Positions 1-5,989 of a stretch of DNA of 8,787 nucleotides are shown piece after piece. The translations under genes and the position numbers were made by a program. Position 1 is the first letter of the stretch. The number at the start of each line of letters is the position of its first letter. Origin of the DNA: Pseudomonadota bacterium (GTDB lineage Bacteria > Pseudomonadota > Gammaproteobacteria > Burkholderiales > Burkholderiaceae_E); assembly GCA_023389175.1 (NCBI GenBank), contig JAEWEW010000232.1, positions 1 to 8,787 of the forward strand, in the 5' to 3' direction. Under the pieces are notes generated by a model. That model saw only the letters and a program-made list of their open reading frames with translations, did not search any database and was not told the DNA's origin.

Positions 1-43
1 GGCGCAGCCTGCGGGCGGGCGGCGCCTGCCCGCGACGCCGGCG

Positions 44-832
44 ATGGTGCCGTCGCCCGCGCGGGCGCGAGCCGACGAGCCTTCGCCGGCAACCGGCGGG
101 GACGCAGCGCCGCTGCTCGAGGTTCGCGGGCTGTCGCGGTCGTTCAAGGGCGTGCGCGCGCTGGATTCGCTCGACCTGAAGGTCTATCCGGGCGAGATCC
201 TGGGCCTGCTCGGGCCGAACGGATCAGGCAAGTCCACCTTCATCAACGTGGTCAGCGGGCACTTTCCGCCGGACGCCGGCTCGATCCTGTTCGAGGGCCG
301 CAGCATCGAGCGCCTGCCGGCGCACAGGATCGCCCGGGCCGGCATCGCGCGCACATACCAGATCCCCCGGCCGTTCGCGCACATGACGGTGCTGCAGAAT
401 GTCGCGACGGTGGCGATGTTCGGCGGCGCGGCGCTGTCGCGGCGCGAGGCGCTGGAGGAGGCGCATCGCTGGCTGGAGTTCACCGGCCTGCAGGGCAAGG
501 CCGATGCGCTGCCGGATGCGCTCAACCTGCACCAGCGCAAGTTCCTCGAGCTGGCCCGCGCGCTTGCCTCGCGACCGCGCCTGCTGCTGCTCGACGAAGT
601 GCTGTCCGGCCTCACGCCGGCGGAGATCAACGACGCGATCACGCTGATCGGGCGCATCCGCGACCGCGGCGCGACCATCGTGTTCGTGGAGCATGTGATG
701 CGCGCGGTGATGGCCTTGGCGGACCGCGTAGCAGTGCTCAACTACGGCCGGCTGATCGCGCAGGGTCCCTGCGACGCGGTGATGCAGGACGACGAGGTGG
801 TGCGCGCCTACCTGGGGACCGTCGATGCTTGA
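44..832 (+). CDS. livG: Branched-chain amino acid-type ABC transporter ATP-binding protein (LivG family)
   Basis: This is a cytoplasmic ATPase of a LivFGHMJ-type (HAAT) importer for branched-chain amino acids or related small organic acids. Numbered from the ATG at 44, it shows a Walker A motif GPNGSGKST (57-65), a Q-loop glutamine at Q106 in RTYQIPRPF, a Walker B motif LLLLDE (180-185) with the catalytic glutamate E185, and the switch histidine H217 in VEHVM. The ABC signature is degenerate, LNLHQ (160-164) in place of LSGGQ, and DEV replaces DEP. I recall similar signatures in a branch of proteobacterial LivG-like proteins. The start is uncertain: no Shine-Dalgarno precedes 44 and the frame is open to the window edge. 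The first 20 or so residues are a Pro/Ala-rich stretch, so the true start may lie upstream, or the domain may be fused to a LivM permease. The stop overlaps livF by 8 nt. The permeases and binding protein are presumably upstream. Confidence 0.9.
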   Translation: MVPSPARARADEPSPATGGDAAPLLEVRGLSRSFKGVRALDSLDLKVYPGEILGLLGPNGSGKSTFINVVSGHFPPDAGSILFEGRSIERLPAHRIARAGIARTYQIPRPFAHMTVLQNVATVAMFGGAALSRREALEEAHRWLEFTGLQGKADALPDALNLHQRKFLELARALASRPRLLLLDEVLSGLTPAEINDAITLIGRIRDRGATIVFVEHVMRAVMALADRVAVLNYGRLIAQGPCDAVMQDDEVVRAYLGTVDA

Positions 833-1565
833 GGTCGCGAACATCGAGGTAGCCTACGGCGCCGCGCCGGCGCTGCGCGGGGTGTCGGTCACCGTCGGGG
901 CAGGAGAGCCGGTCTGCGTGGTCGGACCGAACGGCGCGGGCAAGACGACGCTGATCAATGCGATCGCCGGCCTGCATCCGGTCCGCGCGGGGCGGCTGTC
1001 GTTCGCCGGACGCGACGTGACCCGCCTCGCGAGCCACCGCTTCTGCGACGCCGGCATCGCGATCGTGCCCGAGGGACGGCGGCTGTTCACCGGGATGACG
1101 GTGCAGGACAACCTCGAGATCGGCGCCCATGTGTCGCGCGCCCGCGCGCGCCGGGCGCAGTCGCTCGAGGCGGTGCTCGCGCTCTTCCCGGCGCTCGAGG
1201 CCAGGCTGCGCAGCCCTGCCGGGGCGCTCTCCGGCGGACAGCAGCAGATGGTCGCGATCGGACGAGCCCTGATGGCCCGGCCCACGCTGCTGCTGCTCGA
1301 CGAGCCGTCGCTCGGCCTCGCGCCGGCGGTGGTGATCGAGATGTTCCGCGCCATCCGGCGGATCAATGCGGGCGGCACCGCGGTGCTGCTGGTGGAGCAG
1401 AACGTCGCGATGGCGATGGAGCTGGCGACTCGTGCCTACGTGCTCGAGGAGGGCCGCATCGTGGCGCAGGGACCGGCGGCGGAGCTGATGGCGCGTCCCG
1501 AGATACGTCGGGCGTATCTCGGCCTGACGCGGCAGGAGGATGCGGTAGACTCGACGCACGAGTGA
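825..1565 (+). CDS. livF: Branched-chain amino acid-type ABC transporter ATP-binding protein (LivF family)
   Basis: This is the partner ATPase of LivG; the two are expected to form the cytoplasmic nucleotide-binding dimer of one importer. The 246-residue length is normal for LivF. It has a Walker A motif GPNGAGKTT (34-42), the LivF-typical PEGRRLF segment (82-88), a canonical signature LSGGQ (135-139), a Walker B motif LLLLDEP (155-161) followed by SLGLAP, and VEQN (189-192) where most ABC proteins have the H-loop histidine. VEQN is normal in LivF proteins, including that of E. coli. The ATG at 825 overlaps the last 8 nt of livG, which suggests translational coupling. The domain starts directly with MLEVANIEVAYG, so the start is secure. 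Only 20 nt separate its stop from the flavoprotein start, placing the transporter and the downstream enzymes in one likely transcript. The transported substrate is not readable from the ATPases. Confidence 0.95.
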   Translation: MLEVANIEVAYGAAPALRGVSVTVGAGEPVCVVGPNGAGKTTLINAIAGLHPVRAGRLSFAGRDVTRLASHRFCDAGIAIVPEGRRLFTGMTVQDNLEIGAHVSRARARRAQSLEAVLALFPALEARLRSPAGALSGGQQQMVAIGRALMARPTLLLLDEPSLGLAPAVVIEMFRAIRRINAGGTAVLLVEQNVAMAMELATRAYVLEEGRIVAQGPAAELMARPEIRRAYLGLTRQEDAVDSTHE

Positions 1566-1568
1566 GGC

Positions 1569-1576
1569 AGGAGGGG
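1569..1576 (+). promoter_or_regulatory. Ribosome binding site deciding the flavoprotein start
   Basis: AGGAGGGG lies 9 nt before the ATG at 1586. It supports that ATG over the in-frame GTG at 1562, which overlaps the livF stop codon and has no comparable signal. The FAD-binding strand begins shortly after the ATG, as expected. Confidence 0.8.
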
Positions 1577-1585
1577 CGCGGGGAC

Positions 1586-3367
1586 ATGGTGTCGGAAGAC
1601 CTGGAGTGCGACGTGCTGGTGGTCGGTACCGGCGCCTCGGGCATGGCTGCGGCCATCACCGCGGCCTCGCACGGACTGGACGTGCGGGTGGTGGAGAAGG
1701 AACCGCGCTTCGGCGGCACGACGGCCCGCTCCGGCGGCTGGCTCTGGGTGCCACGGACGCGGCTTGCGACCGAGCTCGGCATCACCGAGCCGCGTGGAGC
1801 CGCCCGGACCTACCTCGAGCACGAGGCCGGCAGCCACTTCGATCCCGAACGGGTGGATGCGTTCCTGCACTACGGCCCCGAGGCGATCGACTTCTTCACC
1901 TCGCGCACCTGCGTGCAGTTCGACATGCCGCCGGTCTTTCCCGACTACCACGCCGAGGCGCCGGGCGGCATGCAGGGCGGCCGCTCGATGGTGACCCGTC
2001 CTTTCGACGGCCGCGAGCTGGGCGACCGGGTGAAGCAGCTGGCACCGCCGCTGCCGGAGCTCACCGTCTTCGGCATGATGCTCGGCTCGGGCAAGGAGAT
2101 CTGGCACTTCATGCGGGTCTTCCGCTCGCTGGAGTCGCTCGCCTACGTGACGCGGCGGGTCGGGCGCCACCTGCTGGACGTGGTGCGCCACGGCCGCGGC
2201 ATGACGCTCACCAACGGCAATGCGCTCGCGGGTCGGCTGGCGCGGGCCGCGATGGACCTCGACATCCCGGTATGGCTGTCCACGCCGGCGCGCGAACTGC
2301 TCACCGAAGGCGGCGCGGTGGTCGGCGCCCGGGTGGAGCGCGACGGCCGGTCGGTGCGGATCCGGACCCGTCGCGGCGTGGTGCTGGCGTGCGGCGGCTT
2401 CCCGCACGACATCGAGCGGCGCAAGGCGCTGTTCCGGCATGCGCCGACCGGACGCGAGCACTATTCGCCTTCGCCGCCCGGCAACACCGGTGACGGCCTG
2501 CGCCTGGCCGAGGCGGTGGGTGGCCACGTGGACCCGACCATCCCGAATGCGGCCGCCTGGGTACCGACCTCGGTGATCCGGCGCCGCGACGGAACCCAGG
2601 GCGTGATGCCGCACTTCATCGACCGGGCCAAGCCGGGCGTGATCGCGGTCAACCGCCGAGGCCGGCGCTTCGCCAACGAGGCGAACTCCTACCACGACTT
2701 CGTGCAGGACCTGGTGGCGGACTGCAGGGACGATCCCGAGGTGTCGGCCTGGCTGGTCTGCGACCACCACACCCTGCGGCGCTACGGGCTGGGTTGCGTG
2801 CCGCCGTTCCCGATGCCGCTCGGCCGCTACCTGAGGGCCGGCTACCTCAGACGCGCCGCGACGCTGGAGGAACTCGCCAAGGCCATCGACGTCGATCCCG
2901 CCGCGTTGAAGGAGACGGTGGCGACCTTCAACCGCGACGCGAGCCGTGGCGACGATCCGGCCTTCGGCCGCGGCAGCCGCGCCTACAACCGGTACCAGGG
3001 CGACGCGCTGGTCGCGCCCAATCCCTGCGTGGCGCCGATCGAGACCGCGCCGTACTACGCGATCCGGCTGGTGGTCGGGGACATCGGGACCTTCGCGGGC
3101 CTGGCCACCGATCGGCATACGCGGGTGCTCGATCGCAGCGGGACGCCGATCCGCGGCCTGCATGCCGTGGGCAACGACGCGGCCAGCGTGATGGGCGGCA
3201 ACTATCCCGGGGCCGGCATCACGCTGGGGCCGGCGCTCACCTTCGGCTACATCGCCGGCCTCACGCTCGCCGACGCCGCTCCGGCGCCGGCCAACGCGAA
3301 GGCGGTGTCCGGCGAAGGGGTCGGCGCAGCGGCCGCCCGGCCGAGCGCCTCCGCCACCACGACATGA
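1586..3367 (+). CDS. KstD-like FAD-dependent dehydrogenase (3-ketosteroid delta-1-dehydrogenase / fumarate reductase flavoprotein family)
   Basis: This 593-residue flavoprotein belongs to the FAD_binding_2 family. An N-terminal Rossmann motif GTGASG (14-19) is followed by E37, which should bind the FAD ribose, and by GGTTARSGG (43-51), typical of the KstD branch. The C-terminal FAD motif has MGGN then YPGAGITLGP (536-549). Aligned by eye and spacing with Rhodococcus KstD1, Y121, Y369, Y540 and G544 sit where the catalytic Y119, Y318, Y487 and G491 are, so the reaction is probably 1,2-desaturation beside a ketone. About 50 extra residues lie between Y121 and Y369, as in the longer KstD forms. 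The substrate need not be a steroid. From about residue 561 the protein ends in a low-complexity Ala-rich tail that reaches the next gene. The stop overlaps the SDR start by 4 nt (ATGA). No signal peptide is seen, so it is probably cytoplasmic. Fumarate or urocanate reductase relatives are the main alternative. Confidence 0.85.
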   Translation: MVSEDLECDVLVVGTGASGMAAAITAASHGLDVRVVEKEPRFGGTTARSGGWLWVPRTRLATELGITEPRGAARTYLEHEAGSHFDPERVDAFLHYGPEAIDFFTSRTCVQFDMPPVFPDYHAEAPGGMQGGRSMVTRPFDGRELGDRVKQLAPPLPELTVFGMMLGSGKEIWHFMRVFRSLESLAYVTRRVGRHLLDVVRHGRGMTLTNGNALAGRLARAAMDLDIPVWLSTPARELLTEGGAVVGARVERDGRSVRIRTRRGVVLACGGFPHDIERRKALFRHAPTGREHYSPSPPGNTGDGLRLAEAVGGHVDPTIPNAAAWVPTSVIRRRDGTQGVMPHFIDRAKPGVIAVNRRGRRFANEANSYHDFVQDLVADCRDDPEVSAWLVCDHHTLRRYGLGCVPPFPMPLGRYLRAGYLRRAATLEELAKAIDVDPAALKETVATFNRDASRGDDPAFGRGSRAYNRYQGDALVAPNPCVAPIETAPYYAIRLVVGDIGTFAGLATDRHTRVLDRSGTPIRGLHAVGNDAASVMGGNYPGAGITLGPALTFGYIAGLTLADAAPAPANAKAVSGEGVGAAAARPSASATTT

Positions 3368-4125
3368 TCCCGGGGCTGCTCGATGGACGGCTCGCCCTGG
3401 TGACCGGCGCCGGGCGCGGCAACGGGCGTGCCATCGCGCGCGGCCTTGCCCGGGCCGGTGCCCGCGTGGTGGCCACCGACATCGATGGCGACGCCGCCCG
3501 CGAGACCGCGCGGCTCATCGCCGGCGATACCGGCGGCGGGGCATGGGCGCATGCGCTCGACGTCACCGACCCTGCGGCCTGTGTCGACCTGGTCGCCTGG
3601 GTCGCGGGCCAGGCCGGCGCGATCGACCTGCTGGTCAACAACGCCGGGATCATCCTGCGCGAGGGCATCGACAGCGAGCACGCGCCGGCGAACTGGCGAC
3701 GCACCTTGTCGGTCAACCTGGACGGCACCTTCAACGTGACCCATGCCTGCCTGGCCGCCCTCAAGTCGACCCGCGGCACCATCGTCAACGTCGCGTCCAT
3801 CGCCGCCTTCGCCGGCCAGCCGGGCAGCCTCGGCTACTCGCCTTCCAAGGCGGCGATCCGGCTCTTCACCCAGTCGCTCGCCGCCGAGCTCGCGCCCCAC
3901 GGCGTGCGCGTCAACGCGATCGCTCCGGGCGTGATCGAGACCGCCATGACCGAGCCCACGCTCGCGGACCCGGCAAGGCGCGAAGGCTTCATGCGGCGCA
4001 TTCCGATGGCGCGAGTCGGGCAGCCGGACGACCTGGTAGGCCCGGTCGTGTTCCTGAGCAGCGGGATGTCCGCATACGTGACCGGCGCCACCCTGGCAGT
4101 GGACGGCGGCTTCCTCGCCGTCTGA
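3364..4125 (+). CDS. Short-chain dehydrogenase/reductase (SDR), classical type, probably NAD-dependent
   Basis: This is a 253-residue classical SDR, expected to interconvert an alcohol and a ketone with NAD(P). It shows the cofactor motif TGAGRGNG (14-21), D39 at the end of the second beta strand (favouring NAD over NADP), the D66-V67 adenine pocket, NNAG (92-95), and the catalytic set N118, S145, Y158 and K162. The segment PGVIETAMT follows the active site and the C-terminus ends in the usual VDGGFLAV. The ATG at 3364 lies inside the ATGA overlap with the flavoprotein stop, so translation is probably coupled. An open frame extends far upstream, but that part is a shadow of the flavoprotein and the SDR fold begins only here. 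The neighbour suggests that this enzyme makes, or reduces, the ketone on which the KstD-like protein acts. General SDR assignment is firm; the substrate is unknown. Confidence 0.93.
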   Translation: MIPGLLDGRLALVTGAGRGNGRAIARGLARAGARVVATDIDGDAARETARLIAGDTGGGAWAHALDVTDPAACVDLVAWVAGQAGAIDLLVNNAGIILREGIDSEHAPANWRRTLSVNLDGTFNVTHACLAALKSTRGTIVNVASIAAFAGQPGSLGYSPSKAAIRLFTQSLAAELAPHGVRVNAIAPGVIETAMTEPTLADPARREGFMRRIPMARVGQPDDLVGPVVFLSSGMSAYVTGATLAVDGGFLAV

Positions 4126-4221
4126 GCGGCGCAGATCCAGCGACCGGACTTCCGCATCCGAATCCACCGGCATCACAACCCACGGCTCGCGAATCCCGCG
4201 GCCATCCCGAAAGGAGACAGC
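4126..4221 (+). other. Intergenic gap between SDR and dctP, with dctP ribosome binding site
   Basis: This 96-nt spacer separates the dehydrogenase genes from the TRAP transporter genes. AAGGAGA at 4211-4217, with AGGAG ending 5 nt before the ATG at 4222, is a strong ribosome binding site. I see no clear terminator hairpin with a T tract and no convincing sigma-70 promoter. The transporter could be read through from upstream or have its own start here. Confidence 0.6.
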
Positions 4222-5298
4222 ATGATTGCCAACAAGCGCGCACTGAGTCGGATCATCGGCGTTACCGCGGCCACCGCGATCGGACTCGCGGCCGCCGCGC
4301 TGCCCCACGCCGCGTCAGCCCAGGCGAAGAGCTTCGACCTGCAGAGCGTGTTCGGCCTCCAGGTGCCGTCGATCGGACAGAGCCCGGTCAAGTGGGCGGA
4401 GCGCGTCGCGCTGATGAGCAACGACGAGATCAAGATCAAGGTGCATGGCGCGGGCGAGTTCGTGCCGCCCTTCGAGGTGTTCGGCGCGGTCTCGAACGGC
4501 TCGATCCCGATGGGCTTCGACTGGATCGGCTACTGGGCCGGCAAGATCCCGGTCGCCAACCTGGTCGGCTCGATGCCGTTCGGACCCGACCCCGAGCTGT
4601 TCCTCGGATGGATGTTCAAGGGAGGCGGCCTGGAGATCATCCAGAAGGCCTACGATCCGCACAACGTCAAGATCATCCCGTGCCATCTGGTGGTGCCGGA
4701 GGCAGGAGGCTGGTTCAACAAGGAGATCCGCTCGGTCGAAGACCTGAAGGGGCTCAAGATGCGCATCGCGGGCCTCGGCGCCAAGGCGATGGAGAAGCTC
4801 GGCGCCACGGTTCAGCTGGTGCCGGCGGGCGAGATCTTCGTGTCGCTCGAGCGCGGCCGGATCGAGGCGGCGGAGTTCTCGGCGCCGCAGCTGGACTTCG
4901 GTCTGGGCCTGCAGAAGATCGCCAAGTACTACTACTTCCCGGGCTGGCACCAGCCGGCGAGCTGGGACAGCATCATCATCAACATGAACGTATGGAAGTC
5001 GCTCTCGCAGCGGCAGCAGCGCATCATGGTGGAGGCCTGCCAGGCGAACATCACCTTCAACAACTACGACCAGATCGACGCGCAGGTGGAGGCGATCGAG
5101 AAGATCGAGAAGGCCGGCGTCAAGATCGAGCGGTTCCCCGAGCCGGTGCTGCTTGCGCTGCGCAAGGCTTCGGCCGAGGTGATGGCCGAGGAGGCCGCCA
5201 AGGACGCGCTGTTCAAGGAGGCCTACGAGTCGCTGACCGCGTACATCAAGCGGGTCGGCCGCTGGTCGGACCTGCAGGCGCTGCCGCGGCAGAACTGA
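4222..5298 (+). CDS. dctP: TRAP transporter substrate-binding protein (DctP family, TakP-like)
   Basis: This is the 358-residue periplasmic binding protein of a tripartite ATP-independent periplasmic transporter, expected to capture a carboxylate. A Sec signal peptide is visible: basic start (K5, R6, R10), hydrophobic core at about 11-27, and a cleavage region ending AASA (30-33) or AQA. The mature part has the family hallmark GLKMRI with R181, the arginine that normally pairs with the ligand carboxylate. LERGRIEAAEF (209-219) and YYYFPGWHQP (236-245) place it near the 2-oxoacid-binding TakP group, though several pocket positions differ. The ATG at 4222 has a strong ribosome binding site. The two membrane subunits follow after a 100-nt gap containing a hairpin. 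The family is clear; the ligand is not, with 2-oxo acids, hydroxy acids and aromatic or alicyclic carboxylates all possible. Confidence 0.93.
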   Translation: MIANKRALSRIIGVTAATAIGLAAAALPHAASAQAKSFDLQSVFGLQVPSIGQSPVKWAERVALMSNDEIKIKVHGAGEFVPPFEVFGAVSNGSIPMGFDWIGYWAGKIPVANLVGSMPFGPDPELFLGWMFKGGGLEIIQKAYDPHNVKIIPCHLVVPEAGGWFNKEIRSVEDLKGLKMRIAGLGAKAMEKLGATVQLVPAGEIFVSLERGRIEAAEFSAPQLDFGLGLQKIAKYYYFPGWHQPASWDSIIINMNVWKSLSQRQQRIMVEACQANITFNNYDQIDAQVEAIEKIEKAGVKIERFPEPVLLALRKASAEVMAEEAAKDALFKEAYESLTAYIKRVGRWSDLQALPRQN

Positions 5299-5343
5299 GG
5301 CCGGCGGCTCGCCCGCCCGCCTGGCATCCGCGCCGGGCGGTTC

Positions 5344-5386
5344 CGTTCCAGGATCGGCGCGGTAGCGCCGGATCGTTCCAGGCTCG
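5344..5386 (+). repeat. 13-nt direct repeat pair bracketing a hairpin between dctP and dctQ
   Basis: CGTTCCAGGATCG (5344-5356) and CGTTCCAGGCTCG (5374-5386) differ at one base and start exactly 30 nt apart. They flank and partly overlap the stem-loop at 5352-5374. The second copy runs into the dctQ ribosome binding site. The function is unknown; a paired protein-binding site or a remnant of a small duplication are both possible. Confidence 0.55.
5352..5374 (+). other. Imperfect stem-loop in the dctP-dctQ intergenic region
   Basis: The left arm GATCGGCGC (5352-5360) pairs with GCGCC (5365-5369) and GATC (5371-5374) around a GGTA loop, giving nine base pairs with a single bulged G at 5370. No T run follows, so it is not a standard intrinsic terminator. 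Placed after the binding-protein gene and before the permease genes, it could protect the 3' end of dctP mRNA or reduce downstream expression. This would match the usual excess of binding protein over permease, but that role is inferred. Confidence 0.5.
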
Positions 5387-5392
5387 AGGAGA
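5386..5392 (+). promoter_or_regulatory. Ribosome binding site for the dctQ TTG start
   Basis: GAGGAGA, whose AGGAG core ends 7 nt before TTG at 5399, is an excellent Shine-Dalgarno sequence. It favours the TTG over the in-frame GTG at 5408, which would be 16 nt away. No ATG fits. Confidence 0.7.
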
Positions 5393-5398
5393 GACCAC

Positions 5399-5989
5399 TT
5401 GATCGGCGTGCTGCTCGCCATCGAACGGGGTTGCGCCCGGATCGGGCGGATCGCGGCCTGGACCGTGCCGCTGCTCGTCATCGGGGTGTGCATCAGCGTG
5501 GCCATGGCCCAGCTGCGGGTGAACGAGCTGGCCCACTGGGGCCCGCGGCTGCCGCTCTTCGGCGAGCGCTTGAGCCTGAACGGGCTGAATGACCTGCAGT
5601 GGCACCTGTTCGCCGTCATGGTGATGCTGGGCGGGGTCTATACGCTGCACGAGGACCGGCATGTCAGCGTGGACTTCATCGCCGGCCGCCTGTCCCCGCG
5701 GACGCGGGCCTGGATCACCGTCGTGTGCGATCTCCTCTTCCTCGTGCCGTTCTGCGCGGTGATGACCTGGTTCTCGTGGCGGTACACCGTCTCGTCGTTC
5801 ACCTCGGGCGAGGGCTCCTCCTACGGCGGGCTGCAGGACCTCTGGATCATCAAGTCGGTGATGCCGCTCGGCTTCGTCCTGTTGACGGTCTTCGGCGCCG
5901 CCCGGGCGCTGCGGCTCCTGCTGCAGTTGCTCTCGCGCCAGCCGCTCGGCGCACCGGGCGCCGCCGCCGGGGCGGAGTCGCGCCAATGA
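5399..5989 (+). CDS. dctQ: TRAP transporter small permease subunit (DctQ family)
   Basis: This 196-residue inner-membrane protein is the small membrane subunit of the TRAP transporter. Four hydrophobic segments are visible at about residues 18-39, 66-83, 104-127 and 150-170, as expected for DctQ. The second segment carries the typical LQWHLFAVMVMLGGVYTL followed by a HEDRHVSVD loop, a strong family signature. Translation most likely begins at a TTG codon, judged from the ribosome binding site; a weaker option is GTG at 5408, which would remove three residues. The last 20 or so residues are polar and Ala/Gly-rich. The stop overlaps the dctM start by 4 nt (ATGA), so the two membrane subunits are probably translationally coupled. 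It acts with DctM to form the sodium-driven membrane part served by the upstream DctP. Confidence 0.9.
   Translation: MIGVLLAIERGCARIGRIAAWTVPLLVIGVCISVAMAQLRVNELAHWGPRLPLFGERLSLNGLNDLQWHLFAVMVMLGGVYTLHEDRHVSVDFIAGRLSPRTRAWITVVCDLLFLVPFCAVMTWFSWRYTVSSFTSGEGSSYGGLQDLWIIKSVMPLGFVLLTVFGAARALRLLLQLLSRQPLGAPGAAAGAESRQ

Noticed and set aside
825..1565. Missing H-loop histidine in LivF as a sign of a dead ATPase
   Set aside because: VEQN at this position is usual in LivF proteins, including E. coli LivF, so on its own it is not a defect. It matters only in combination with the LivG signature.
1562..1585. GTG start for the flavoprotein inside the livF stop
   Set aside because: The ATG at 1586 has a well-spaced AGGAGGGG, and the extra eight residues are polar and lie outside the Rossmann fold.
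1436..3163. Very long minus-strand open frame opposite the flavoprotein gene
   Set aside because: Its translation is dominated by Arg, His, Pro and Ala with no recognisable motif, as expected for the antisense of GC-rich coding DNA. The + strand holds a full, motif-rich enzyme.
2794..3363. Upstream in-frame extension of the SDR
   Set aside because: This stretch is an out-of-frame reading of the flavoprotein C-terminal half. The SDR fold starts at 3364, at the ATGA overlap.
4315..5619. Minus-strand open frame opposite dctP
   Set aside because: It has no motifs and the composition of an antisense shadow; dctP on the + strand has a signal peptide, family motifs and a ribosome binding site.
5599..5985. 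Upstream in-frame extension of dctM
   Set aside because: It is an out-of-frame reading of dctQ. The dctM start at 5986 leads directly into the first membrane helix.
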